Notes under the pieces: model-generated
The model's database searches: none
The model's input: only the letters and a program-made list of their open reading frames with translations
What the model was told of the DNA's origin: nothing
Program-made: the position numbers and the translations under genes
Source of the DNA: Aphis gossypii
Lineage: Eukaryota; Arthropoda; Insecta; Hemiptera; Aphididae
Length of the DNA stretch: 64,000 nt
NCBI RefSeq assembly: GCF_020184175.1
Contig: NC_065532.1
Span: forward strand, 3,038,001 to 3,102,000
Reading direction: 5' to 3'
Part shown: positions 36,507 to 50,181 of the stretch, piece by piece
Position numbering within the stretch: the first letter of the stretch is position 1
Layout of the letters: each line of letters begins with the position of its first letter

Positions 36507-38760
36507 TATACATTAAGTACTTACATTATATTTGTATATATAGGTATACGCTTCGCCAATATTCTCTTCTTTCACCGATGATTTTGCGGCACAACTATTA
36601 AGACAGTGTAGTATAATAATAGATCTATTATATTATTATATTTATTATTGTATTCAGTACTGCAGGTACTTCCGCAGAACGACCGGAATTAAACCGCTCT
36701 AACGCACCGTCTGCATGTTGTATGATAAATTTACACAGCACGTCACTTCAATAATGTGTTTCTTCGCGTTACGTGAATGGTCCAATATATAAATGTATAT
36801 TATATATCATATATAATTTATTTGCGCACGATTTCGCTTTGCTTGCACGGATCATAGCACATAATCTTCCACTCCACCACGCGTTCCTTTGAAAAATTTA
36901 CAATAAACAAGTATATTATTATTATTATATATATATATATTGTTGTTTGATCGAAAACAAGTAAAAAAGTGCGCGGCAGTGAACGGCATTAGTGATGCCG
37001 AGAGAACGCGTTCAAGTATACAACGTATATTATACGTATAACACGCGTGTCTACATTACACTGATTTATATTTACACACTACATAATATCATGGTATGAT
37101 TTAACTGATCGGTTAGTATTCTAGTATAATATGTACATAGCGGAACGAATTTAACCTAAACATTTAATTAACTAGCTGTATAATAGCTTTCGCTTTGATC
37201 GATATCTTAAAATGTATCCTTAGTGAAATAATTATTAATTATCTACACGCATTGTATGGATTAAGAAGAATAAAAAAAAAAAAAAATAAAAATATCGATC
37301 TTAACATAATTTATTACGCAATTCATTTATAAAATATTTTGTCATTTATAACCTGTCTTGTGGTAATACTATAGGATTTATTGTTTGGACGGAGAACGGG
37401 TTATATATAATATATAGACCATTAAAGTATTGAGGTAACCATCTCTGAATCTCTGATTATCCAAAAGTCCCAAGAATATTGGACGTAGGTCGCGCTGCGA
37501 TTATATTTGGTTTAGTGGTACTACTTAAACTAATTTAAGAATTATTTACATTTTTATGGAAAATTTATGAAATATTTTTAGCTATGACTTATATTGTAAA
37601 TAAATTGTACATCTTAGAAAATTATGCTTACTATTAATTTGATTTTACTTTATTAATTTTCTATTACTGTATTAAAAATATATCGTTTCATCTGAGTTTA
37701 GATGGTCTAAGTATTTTAGGAAGTATGATACCGAATATGACTTAATAATGTTACGAGTTATGAATAATATTAAATTATTGAATATATAGTTTGTTCAGGG
37801 TCCCATCCAAATCGTTTCAATTATATATACATGCTTACAGGGCTCATTATATATTATAAAATTATTTAACTTAAAATACACTCACGAAAACGAAAATCTT
37901 ATAATATTTCACAGCATTTTTCTAGTGTAACTAGTATTTTAAATACTTTTTTTGTTGGTCCTCCGTGCACTCTGGCCAGTGTGAGTACCTACCGTACAAT
38001 TAGGAACGATGCCGGCCAACGACGTCGGTGAGCGTATATTATAATGTGCTGAATTTTTCAGAGGACACGTTCGCGGTACGTTTTCAAAAAACAGTGGAGA
38101 TTAAACCCGAATAAACAAGAGTGAGGAGCCTTGTCACACCCGACGAGATTATCGTCTCCGCCTGACCGCTGGAAAAAAAAAAGAAATTAATGGTCGTAAT
38201 TAAATACAACGCACACAAAAGGAACGTCCCGCGGGAAATCGTTACCCCCAAGAGCGCACGTGTACAATATACATTATATTATATTATAATATTAATGTTG
38301 TTATTGTACAAGTATTTACTGAAACGAGGAAAAAAAATAATAATTAAATACATTGAAATTAATAACGATATAATATACGCGTGTATATTGCATTGTAATA
38401 TACGTGAGGGTAATACACAAAATATATATAGCAAGTGTAATATTAACAACCGAGTCTGCCTCTGTCGGTTTATCGCACAAAACGAAAATATGACATAGAT
38501 CATATCCGCGATACCCGCGACGGCATTTCGGTATTCATCGCTTTAGGGTTAACCAATGGACGGCGTCATTTATAACCGAAAGCATATCCCGTGATCCTTG
38601 TTTTATTTTTTTGTCCTGCGTCGCGCACACGCAGAACTCTATCCGTTTCCATTCGGTCCTCGGGACTTGTGCGCAAGGTTGTTGTCGGGATGTACAATAA
38701 TAGCTGCGACATCACAGTCGTCAACACCATAAAATGATAATAATGAATTTGCTGTAGCCG
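36507..38760. other. Mixed region with two GC-shifted patches
   Basis: CpG-rich patches at about 36640-37060 and 37970-38660 are separated by AT-rich DNA. A 102-codon plus-strand frame (38190-38498) overlaps a 74-codon minus-strand frame. Its Ile- and Lys-rich, AT-driven second half argues against coding. A poly-A run lies at 37270-37285. No domain was recognised; likely regulatory or untranslated DNA. Confidence 0.4.
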
Positions 38761-40020
38761 CCGTATAGTACTTGGAATATATTTTTATGATAACAAGTGT
38801 GATCGGCGGCAGAAATATTATATGCAATCGACATTGATTAAACTTAAAAACAAATGACATATTTTAAGAATAGACATTCTTGCCAAATATTTTAATATAG
38901 TAGTAATATAACTTACATTTTTTCGCCAATACGTACATTATTATTCTCTAAAAATAAAATAACTTCCAATTTATTACGACCAATTTCAAGCATGTATTAT
39001 ACTGTTAACTCATTTGAACTGTTTTCTGTGCACTAGTATTAATTTTTAAGTTAGTAACAAAGATATTTAATGAAAATTTTATCGATTATATTTTATAGTA
39101 TGACACGTGGTATTATTGAAAAATATGAGTTAAACCTATCATATTGCTAACAGAAAAACAAACTGTAAAACATACATAATAACAGCTGAGGTTGACTACC
39201 TACAAATCGTCTCTAGATAGAATCGCATTAACATACGTATATGTTTTTGTACTGGGTACAGATATTTTGCTTTTCTGACTCTAACTGACCAATTTTGAGT
39301 ACCTTACACTAAAGTATATCGTTTATAATAACAAAACTTGACACCTGGAGCGAAACTATTCGACGAGATTAACTATTCATAACTACCTACACAACGTAGC
39401 ACACTTCTCAATATTTATCAAATAACGCAAACACATTAAATAATATATGATTCATATATTTTTCTTGAAGTGGAAAATATCGAGTAGCGTATGACGTTTT
39501 TACAATTTATCGAAAATTTTCCCTATACAATATGATATTTTATCATTGAATAAAAATGTAATCCACCCATTGCAGTGGCCTACTCATTGACACCATACTT
39601 ACAATACGATGAAATGAGTAAAAATTAATTAAACAAATATTTATCCAAACAATCAATTCACTACATTTTAGTCTTTCAAAAACAGGTATTTTTTATCAAT
39701 AATTAATTTTAACACACGCACAACAACAGTTGTTTGGTACTCGTAGAACTTTGAGTCGTGCCAAACACAATACCTAGAATAAGATATACATTTTCATGAA
39801 CAACGTTACTTTTTATTTTACAATGAAACAATAAAGTACTCGTCATTGTGTATATTACGATTTCCCTGAATATTTGTATCAGTTTGAAACGGTGAATTAA
39901 TTTTAATCTAAAATTTTAATTAATTGAATTATTTTTTCCTTAGAAAACGGACATTTTTTTAAATTAGCAAAAACAATTCAGAGTAAAAATCGGTACTGTA
40001 AAAAATAAATAATAATATTC
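38761..40020. other. AT-rich noncoding stretch
   Basis: AT-rich background without recognised genes, tRNAs or paired terminal repeats. Confidence 0.6.
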
Positions 40021-40536
40021 AGAACCGAAACGGCGGCTATTATATTATATTTTTATCGCGCAACCGTGACCCCCAATAATACAGACCGACAGTCGTTCAG
40101 TCCGGAGGAGTCAAGCTGCTGCGGACTTCGGGTGCGACAGCTGCCGACTTCGCGGTGCCAAAACCGCAATATAACAGTCGTCCGGATCGTCCGTGATGAA
40201 TGCATGAACTTTAAGCGCCGACTTCCCGGACCCGGTGGGGGTGTAATAATAATTATAATAATAATATATGCGTCGGCGTGTCGTCGTCATCGGTTCCGTG
40301 ACCGATCGCTGCTAGTGTAATAAAAATGACGATGACGATGATGATGATTATTATAATAATAATACACCCCGTGGCCAGAATACGCAACCGGTAGGGATAA
40401 AGTTTTTTTGTTGGTTTTTGAGCTTGAATTGAAAACCACCGTATAAAAATCAACCCTTTCGCTCGTTCATTATATAATATTATCATTATTATTAACCGTT
40501 GCCACACTAATTGACTCTACAACACGCACGAAAGCT

Positions 40537-40567
<31 letters not shown>

Positions 40568-40600
40568 ATACGTCACGGACAATGTTCTATAGACATCGAC
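40021..40600. other. CpG-rich island with ATT/AAT tracts
   Basis: A G+C- and CpG-rich block at about 40050-40240, then AAT/ATT and GAT repeats (about 40248-40270, 40328-40365 and 40538-40568). The 84-codon frames on either strand contain poly-Ile runs from the repeats and are not credible genes. A TCAGTCC initiator-like site lies at about 40097, so a 5' UTR exon is possible. Confidence 0.4.
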
Positions 40601-43214
40601 GAGATTTTTTTTTTTTTAGATTTCCAACAGAGGTGATAATAATGTATTTAATTATAATAATTATAAACTATAAGATACTTTAATATTATGCACGTCATGG
40701 CCGTATTTGTTTGTATACCTTATAATAGGAGTGATCAATAATATTATTAATATTGTTAATATCCTGCAGCAAGTATTGTGGGTTTATATTTTACAATATT
40801 TACTTTTCAACTATACTCGCTTACATTATTTCAATAAAAAAAAAATATATTTCCCTTAAATAAATATGTGTACTTTTATATGATTAAAAAAACACATTTA
40901 GACGTTTACTAAATCGTACAATATCTATCAAAGGGTTCTATAACTATTATTATAATCCTATCTGTAAAGCAACGCGATTTTTTTTATAATTTTAGTCTGT
41001 TCGAATAAAATAACGATTACATACTCGATATAAATGTAAAAAATAAATAGTAAATTCGTTAATTTCCAATTGAAAACTCGTATTACTGTCGAGAAATGTT
41101 ATTAAATAAAACAAAAATCAACATAAACATGTTGTTTATTTATTTGTGTTACGGAATGATTTCGTTGATTTGATTTAATAAGTTATAGAAAACACTGACC
41201 TATAAAAACGTTAAAAAAATAAATGATATATATATATTGCACGTACAATGCATTACTTGCATCGAACTTCTGAAACTAGCTTTTGAGCTTGTTAAAAGTT
41301 TTTATAGTAATTTCTGTTTTTAAATAATAAAATATAACGACAAAAAAAAGTTTTGTGTGAGAACAGTCATAAACACAAATAGTGATTTATAATTATTTTG
41401 TTATACACGTATGCATAATATTATTTTTAAATTATTTTCTTTAAGATGTGTTTTATTCTTTATTTTGAGAAACAGTTTAATAATTTTTATTACATCGTAT
41501 TATGTTGGATATTATGAATAAAAATATAAATATTTTGTTTATATTTTCTAAGCTATTCATACATATATCTCGAACAAATAATGAATATGCAAGTATATTT
41601 AACTAGGTATAAGAATTGATTTATTATGTTTCTATAAAAATATTAATATACAGTAATGCGTAATAAATAATAATTTATGAGAACCATTGTTATGTAATTT
41701 CGATCAGGGTTTCAATGCGGAATAATTATTTTTATATTCAACGGCATTCCATTTAAGATGTTAATCATTGTTTTTTTTTTTTACATTAAAACGGTTGTAA
41801 CACTTTTGAACAGCAATCAAAACAATCAAAATGCAAAATAACTAAATAACTTCGTTTCATAAATAACAAGCGTATAAAATGTTCCTGCAACTGTATAAAT
41901 AATTAAGTATTTTTAAAACAATATAACACGTATGAATGTTAAATTTTTATTTCACTTTCATTTTCACTTAAACTAGTCTTTCTTACAGATTTAGGTACTG
42001 TACATTGTACTATATTATTAAATTGAATATAACCAACATTTATAAATTAGGTATAATTTATTGTTTATAGTTTTATACATAATATTACTATAGCAAAGTA
42101 TTAAATTATGTACCTTAAACTATTTAAGTACACCAAACCACAATTATAGGTATATACATTTTGCTTTTATATTTAAACGGTTTTTATCTATCTTTTATTT
42201 CTTTATATTATATTAACCACTGATTTTGACCTATTTAAAATTAGCTACATGATGTTTAATATTAGTATAAGTATTTTTATTGTATTCAAATAAAAGTGTG
42301 ATAATTCCAAAAAAATAAATAAATATTTTTTCTAAGTTATATTACAAAACATCATAGTTTGAACTATGCTAATTCTATCATTTTTAAAACTTAGCGAAAA
42401 TGCATTCAAAATGTTTTTCAGTTGAATATTTATTAATTACTTCTTGTTATTGAAGTATAGCCAAAAAACTTTCAATTGACCAACACCATTATACTCATCT
42501 TCCATGGAATTTAAGCCAAAATTCTAGTCCAACATATTTCTGAAACTAAAACTAAAATAAAGTTTTTTTGACTAAAAAAATCAAATAAATTTCACAGAAA
42601 CAGTAGGTACAATAATAATTATAATATGTATTTTAACTTCAAGTATCTTGAAAAATTTAAAGTTATTCTAGAAAACACCAAACGAGTGAATACTTTACAT
42701 TTAAATTTTACATACTGTATTATAATTATTTTTCTGAGAATGATAGAATTTTAACTTTCAACCAACAAAAAAAAATCTTTTGGTTTACTTATTCCTAAAA
42801 ATAATCAATCGATAAATATGTCAGAGAAAATTTAATTAAATTCCCAGCATTTTAATAATCTTCAGTTCAAATGTCACTTGACTACTATACATAACGACGA
42901 TTTCAAACGTATAGATTGCTATTTAATAAATTGGTTTTATTCTGTTTTTAATAAATTTGCTTACTACTGTGTGACAAGGGAGCGCTTTTTTTTATTTTAT
43001 TTTTTATGACAGAGTAAAAAAAAAAAATATTTTTCTATTTTTGTATTCACTTGAAATTTAAGTGTGTTAGTGTTATAAGTACGTTAAACAATTGCGAAGT
43101 GGTTTAAACTATAAAACTCTCTTAGTAATTGGTTATTCCATGAAATGTGTTGACATAAATCGAACTGGACCCTTACGAGAGAATTTTACGTCACGAAGGA
43201 CGCTGCCATTATCG
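40601..43214. other. AT-rich noncoding stretch
   Basis: AT-rich background with poly-T/poly-A runs (about 40605-40618, 41770-41782 and 43015-43030). No gene or RNA was recognised. Confidence 0.6.
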
Positions 43215-43222
43215 TTATTCTG

Positions 43223-43300
43223 CCCGGTCCGTTGGTCAAGTGGTTAAGTCGATGTTTTGTTCACGGCAATAAGATGGAGAAAGACAAATTGCATTTTGTA
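43223..43300 (+). repeat. Possible tRNA-derived SINE fragment
   Basis: TGGTCAAGTGG at 43233-43243 matches the RNA polymerase III A-box consensus TRGYNNANNGG exactly. It sits in a GGTTAAG context like a tRNA D-arm, followed by a TTC-containing stretch where an anticodon arm would be. There is no clear B box or acceptor-stem pairing, so it is not a functional tRNA. A decayed tRNA-derived SINE head is the best guess. The 71-codon frame at 43257-43472 overlaps it and shows no domain. Confidence 0.3.
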
Positions 43301-46300
43301 CGGTCAACAAAATCTCTGTGTCCATCAATCAATGTTTACTACGACAGACAGATCTTTTTTTTCTCTCTCCCTCTTCCATAGAGTTATACAACATGCTTTC
43401 TACTCGTGGACCATTATGCGGTTACAATTTCACAAAAACCGCCTAACTCTTAAAATTTTGATGCACATATAAAACCGTAAAACAAGATAAAATTATCATT
43501 TTAAAAATAAAATTTAAATCTCAAATTATTACAGATAAACGAACATAAGATATTTATTTTAACCCAATGTTATATCATTAGTAGACCATACCTTAAATTT
43601 ATTTCTTTGTCTTATCTATAATTTTTTCATGAAATGTACTCTTATTAATATTGTTCTCCTATGATAATATGGTCACCGCGCCTCATGAAACACAGAAGCT
43701 GTTTAAAATAAATTTTATATTTTCTTTGTCATGTTTACAATTTAAATCTTACAATTACAATAATGTTTTAACTAAAGAAGTTAGCTAAATATTAATATTT
43801 ATTAACCGGTTGTAATGGTGCCATGTATTTTGACAAGAAATATCACAATACAATATAAGACTTTGTGGAATATATTAAAACAAAATCTAATTTACAAAAA
43901 CTATGTCGTTATGATAAGCCTTATTTTGGCTCCTACTCGAATTGCGCTTATCGGCGTTACTCACAAAGCTCTTCTTGTTGGCTAACTCTGATATAATATA
44001 TTATCGTTTCCCATTCAAGAAACGATTTTAAAGGATCTCAGTTTATCAGTTGTTGTATGTATTTTAACACATTTAAAATCTTCATAAAATACATAATATA
44101 TACTAAACTCTAATACTGTTTTTATAAATATAGTTAGAATAGCATACAGATAAATAATTGGACTTATAATTAACTATAAAAATCAATTAATATTTTTAAC
44201 TAACTAATTAGAAAAATGTTTCTAAATTTTTCCGCTAGTCCTCATCACAATTTTAATCAATTAAAAATAAATACATATTAAGTAATAGCCATACAATTTG
44301 GTAGCAGTAATTGTATTATATTATACATAAATAATATAATTTTAGAGCTAATCATATATCGGCTATACAATCCAAGTAATATTAATTATATTTTATAATA
44401 TATACATTAAAAAAAAAAAAAAAATTGAAACTATAAATACCAAACTTGCAAAATAGTTTTGTTTTACCACTGCTGATACTAATAAAGCGGTCGCTATTAT
44501 AAATATAACAGTATTATTCATTGGCCATATTATTTTGGATGCCAAAGATATTAAATTTAATTATCATAGAGTACAAACTCAAGAGTAACGTTTAATTTAT
44601 ATAAATATTTTTGTATGATTTATTTCCTTATTTTAATTAAAATTCTCGATGGGTTTTCATTCAAGTTCCTTGTAGGATAAAAGTTGTACTTATATTCGTT
44701 CAAAATTATTTGTTTGACAAAATATATATTATTGCTAAATATATTCAACAACATTTTATTTTTTGTTTAAATTCATCATAAGTTAATACTATATTACATT
44801 AACTTCCTAATTCATCACCTAATCATAAAAATTATTTTCTATTTTCATGCTAGATTGAACTACTTTAATTTATCTGTGTTTCATTTAACTTATCTTAATT
44901 TATTAGCTTAGATATTGTGTGCATAACCATGAAACATGAAATACATTTGTTATATTTTTTCCTATTAATTTTTTAAAAACTGTTTTTGGAGAGTTTTTAT
45001 AATATTATATTTAATATTTTTTTCTGTTTAGGTGTTTCTTTTTTACTTGGTTAGATGCGACATCAGCTTTTTTTTTATCAGAGAGGTTAGGTTACAAACA
45101 CATTAAACTATCATCTGCCCTAGTTAGTTTTATAGTTATTTTTTAAATATCAATTTAAATAAAAGTACTGCGTATAACAATAATATACTACTTCATTTAC
45201 TACTTTCATCGATAGTTTTTTAAAACTATATAAAACACACATACAATAATACATTATAAACTGTTATGTAATTATTATTGTTTTATGGTTCAATCATATT
45301 ATGAATATGTGCATAGATAATATCCTAAACGCAATAATAAAAAATTCTTAATTTGAATACTACACTATATTTATAATTTAATTTAAAAGCTTAAATACGC
45401 CTAAATATTCATTGTACACAATACAATCTAAAATACTTAAGTTTATGTTTCCAGAACTGCAATACTGATTTGAATTAATAGGTAGTGATTGAACTTTTCG
45501 TATATTTTGTTCATTTCCAAAACATCCTGCTTATTGTTAAAGCATCACTCGATTGTATTCAGCACAAATTTCCAAATAATAAGAACAAATATAGTGTCCT
45601 TACTGAACGCAAGTAACACGAATTCAATGTTTACAGTTTACAGCTTCTCAAAAATGAACAATACACTTTTTAGTAGACAGTGTTTAATATAACAATACAA
45701 TTTATATTTACCTCTTGAGTGTGATGAAGTAGTTGTGTGATTTGGGATTTTGTCATAGTATAAGTACATCGACCAAAGCAATTTTGAATCCAACACCTTA
45801 AAACATACGATTATAAAATCACATATCAAATAAAATTATAGTTCAAAATTTTTAAAAACTGTGAAGAATACAATTTATTACATATTATAATCCTTAATTT
45901 TATGTAAGTACAATTGGAATAACGTTTGTATATTATATTTACTTAATACTCAAAATGTCCTATAGTGTTTAAAAAATAATACCATTGAAAAAAATAAAAA
46001 CAAAAACCGTGAAACTAACATATTTAAACTGTTTTCTTTGCACAACGTTTCAAATACCTACATATATATTTAAAATTTGGTTTAAAGCATTTATTTAGCA
46101 TAAATGTTTCTATCGAAAATGCGATTTCGGTGTTAAAATATTTCAAGATTCTATAAATGAATAAATACCAACGTTCTCTGTATATATCCAAGCAAATTCA
46201 CATAGTGTGCGACTTAAAATGTGAATTCAAAAAATTTCAAAGGTGCTGAATATTGCTCGATAAAACGTGCACGATATTTGTGTCAAAAGTATACGATGGA

Positions 46301-46779
46301 AAACGGTAATATTTGTAAACCATAATAATGGTAATCTATTACACACGTATTATCATTATGTTATTCTATATTACTAAATAGGATACAACGCGAAATTGAA
46401 ACTAAGTATTCAGAAATAAAAAAATTTTTTCAAAAAAAATGAATTACCTATACCATTGATTAGGTAAAATCATTGGTAAATATCATAACATCATTGGTGA
46501 AATGTTTACCATTGATTTTTCATCCATTTTTCAACAGCAAAGAGTTAATTCCGTTCAAATGCGTCGGCAGTTTCATATTACTCACGGTTTACGTACAAAA
46601 CATTTAATTTTATTATTTCAGCTATAAACTTTTTTCAATTTTTCCACAACGTTTCTTGATTTACATTTTTTTTTTTCATTTCACGCACTTTTTTTGACGT
46701 TGTTTTAGAACATTTTCGTAACACCGTTGATGTTTTGAAGGTCACAAATGCAATTTTCACTGAACATTTTAAGGTACCT
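43301..46779. other. AT-rich noncoding stretch
   Basis: AT-rich background. Short frames at 45489-45692 and 45638-45829 lack motifs. The half-site array at 46451-46515 is listed separately. Confidence 0.6.
46451..46515. promoter_or_regulatory. Cluster of four TACCATTGAT / ATCATTGGT half-sites
   Basis: Within 65 bp there are TACCATTGAT (46451-46460), ATCATTGGTA (about 46469-46478), ATCATTGGTG (about 46490-46499) and TACCATTGAT (about 46506-46515). That is four near-identical 10-mers arranged forward, reverse, reverse, forward. Each holds ATTGG or its close variant CCATTGAT. The symmetry suggests a binding platform for a dimeric factor or a small internal duplication and inversion. No factor can be assigned from sequence alone. 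Confidence 0.35.
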
Positions 46780-48360
46780 ATTTAATAGACATAATACATA
46801 ATTCTAGTTACAATTGATACGCGTGGACGCACCCATCACCACCAATTTAACCGTCATACTATGATAGTTGACCTTCACTGTGCATCTGTCCAGAGCATAA
46901 ACAATGATTTGTCGTAATTATAACAATAACAAAGATCCGCACACTTCGATAACTGTGCAACATCATGCTCGGCCACAAAACGTGTGGCGTCGGTACGTAC
47001 TCTCCAAGTATTATTTTATCGCTCTATTAGCAATATTATTGTTATTATTAGTATAACTATTGTTTTGTCGTCGCCAAAACGTCACCCACGTGTGTAGGTC
47101 CGATGTTTACAACTGCCGTTAACGTTGTAATGTTCACGAGCGATCAATATTTGTATTTTTTATTTATTGTCCCGATCATTTACTATGTATATATGCACTA
47201 TAAACTAACTCGATGCGAGAGCTATCAAATACGTTTTGCGGTGGAAACTGATCACGACGACACGAATTATTCTCGCCGCAGTAATACCGAGAGTAGTTTG
47301 AGACAAAGGAATAGAAATAACTACGGCGGTGATCGATTCGGCCAGACAGGGATTTCAGCGATTTTCACTATCGGTGTGAATTCATCTAAAAAAAAAAAAA
47401 AAACATTTCAGACTTATTTAGTTCAGACCGGAATGTTTGAACTCTGTTGATGTTCAAATTTCTATGATTTGGTGACTCAAGGTCGATCGACAACTTAAAC
47501 GTTAATCTAGATAACGAACGTTTTGAATTCAATTATTATTCTCGACATAATATTAACACAGTTCCTACATGTAGGTCAATCAGTGAGCGTACAGTGAATT
47601 CGTTCATTTTAGTTTAATTCGTTTACTCTTTACCTAACCGGATAGGTAAAAACTTTAGACATTAAATTTAATTAACCGAGCTAAAGACTATTTCGAGATC
47701 GTGATGTATGTGGATAACAGCTATGACGTTTATTGTCTCAGATGAAATCATTTTGTAACACGTTAATTCGAATCATTTTAACTGAATAATAATCGCGATA
47801 CAGGGGATGAGGCTGATCCAGTACGTACCTACATCATAATATACTGTTAAGACGCATTTTCGTTTTAAATACGATTTGAATATTTAAATAGTATCTACCT
47901 ATCTAGAAAGCTCGCCGGTACAGGTACGACGTACGCCATAAATTATAATATCATTATGACCCGTCTTGTAAAAAATAAAACCCCAGACACACGCCCGATC
48001 CCGATAAAAATCTCCGACTTACTATTGGCTTACAGCAAATCTACGGCGATGATACACAACAATAATAATCACTGGGAAACCGTCGTCGTAATTTTGATAA
48101 CTTGCGACCAAAGTGTTCCGAAAGCACACCGCTCGTTTTTAATTTAATGCTACTGATTGCGTTTTACGCGTGTAACTGTATATTATACACGGTAGTGCGT
48201 AATGTATTACAATAATAATATTATGTGTTCGCCGAATTAATACCGTACATACCTTTATAAAACGTATAAAATATTAACGACTACAGCAGTCAGATAACCG
48301 CACATGCGCAGGTATAGAATTATCAGGGTAGTTTAATTGGTTTGGACCGCTCTCCTCAAC
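46780..48360. other. CpG-containing GC-shifted island
   Basis: CpG is scattered over about 46810-47540 and 47760-48320, unlike the AT-rich flanks. Two plus-strand frames lie inside (47103-47450 and 47956-48147). The first is listed separately as a weak candidate; the second has no motif. Regulatory or untranslated DNA is likely. Confidence 0.4.
47103..47450 (+). CDS. Weak hypothetical protein, 115 residues, one membrane-like segment
   Basis: Longest open frame of the window. Residues about 18-33 (YLYFLFIVPIIYYVYM) would form a single membrane span, followed by a hydrophilic part with Arg, Asn and Ser and a KKKKK run encoded by a poly-A tract. I recognise no family. It lies in a GC-shifted island where chance frames lengthen, and the start context and splice sites give no support. 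It could equally be noise or part of an untranslated exon. Confidence 0.12.
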   Translation: MFTTAVNVVMFTSDQYLYFLFIVPIIYYVYMHYKLTRCESYQIRFAVETDHDDTNYSRRSNTESSLRQRNRNNYGGDRFGQTGISAIFTIGVNSSKKKKKTFQTYLVQTGMFELC

Positions 48361-50181
48361 TCTACAATTTTTCCTAAAAGAAAAAAAAAGGTATTTTATT
48401 CTCTCTGCACACATTTTCAAACTGAAATCATATCTATTTTACTTTTCGTATTAAAATCACGTATTTATTAACTATTGAAATCTTGAAATAATTTATTTCA
48501 TTCGTATACAAAAATGAACTTATTCTGTATTCAATATTTCTAGTAATGACAATTTATAGGTAATTAGAATATTTAGTATAATATTTTCATATCGTATTTT
48601 AAATACAAATTACTCGAGTTCTAAGTGTATATAAAAATTTATGTTTTACAATCATTTTTATTTTTAATTATTCCATACTCAGTTTTTACTTTTACATAAA
48701 AGTATGTACTTACTAGATTATAAAACGATAGGTATGCCTATTATAAATAATTAAGTGATAATTTCATATATTGAAAACAGAGAAAAATGGTTACAGCCAT
48801 TTTTAATCGATTCGAGTAATTAATCGAACCTGTGCCTTGAACGCTATATAAATTTATTAACACTTGATTAAAAATAAATAATTAAATACATATTCAATGA
48901 ATATTTTTTCCTATATTTATTATTTTAATTTACTAAATGGAGTCAAAATAAATACAATTATTTCATATTTTGATGTATTATTGCCTATAACTATTTTAAT
49001 TTATATTAAATTAATTGGTACATTTATATATAAATAAATAATTAATTACGTACGTTGTACATTGTTATACGTTTAATGAAATTAAGCAATATATTTTTGT
49101 ATAAAGAAAGAAACTAGCTCTTATATATATAAAATGCCATTTTTTAAATTCAAAATAAATACCAAGGTATTTTTTTCTAAAAATTAAGTTAAACTTTCTA
49201 ATGCATATTTGTTTAAGCTGAAATACACCAAATCTACTATTGTTACGACAGAAATAATAAATCAAAGCGATATCAAAATTCATCTTACATTTACAGCCCC
49301 TGAGCTTTACAATTAAAATAAATAAACGATTTTACAATAATATTAAATTATAAAATGTTATTTAATTTAATAAATATCATAATACTGTTTACGTAAAAAA
49401 TAAAGTTCTAACATTTTTTACATCATTATAAATTCAAAACAAATCAAATATTTATGAAATTGAAATTGTAAAATGTATTTTAGTTACTATTGTTTGTTTT
49501 AATTTCTATACTATTATTATTATTATTTCAAGTTATGTAACTGTTCATGAATCACGTACGTTATAATATAATTTATGACTTATGTCAGCAAAAATAATGA
49601 AAAATTCATCTGGAAAACAAATTCAAATTTGTCCAAATATATTTTGATGAGCACGGTATGCATTATCATATTATATTTGAAATAGCTTACAGTTTTTTAT
49701 GGTTTTATTTTACTTTTTGATTTAAATTAAATTATAGGATAAATATATTTTTCCAACATATTTACCACAATATATTGAGACTATATAATTTATGCATACA
49801 AATTTTTAATAATGTAATTTAATGTATGTAAATAATGTATGTAATGTAATTAATGTAATTTGTACTTTTTTTTCATACTATTGTCCAATCATTATATTTA
49901 AACCTTATTTTAATATATGATTAGTGTATTTAAGTAACTAAATATATTATTATATTGAATAAAAAGTATTAAATTAACTATAATTGTATAATATGTCAAA
50001 TTGAATGAATATATTATTTATAGTACCTAAGTGTCCTAAGTTTAATTTAATAGACAGTAAACAAATTAAATAGCAACAATAAATATTAACGTGCAGACCA
50101 TGTTCCATTTTTATCTACATGTACCTACTATTAGAACTACAGATGCAGATACTGTTCTTGTACCGAAAATAATGTGTTTTC
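48361..50181. other. AT-rich noncoding stretch
   Basis: AT-rich DNA. Around 49810-49870 there are several imperfect AATGTATGTAA-like direct copies. The 72-codon minus-strand frame at 49065-49283 has no motif. Confidence 0.6.

Noticed and set aside
37386..37397. TGGACGGAGAAC, identical to the first 12 bases of mature miR-184 as I remember it
   Set aside because: The following bases diverge and no complementary arm lies upstream or downstream, so there is no precursor hairpin. A 12-base match to one of many microRNAs is plausible by chance.
38190..38498. 102-codon open frame
   Set aside because: No motif, Ile/Lys/Asn composition set by AT-rich DNA, and overlapped by a minus-strand frame of similar quality.
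40066..40507. Two overlapping 84-codon frames on opposite strands
   Set aside because: Both contain poly-Ile runs from AAT/ATT repeats; no domain.
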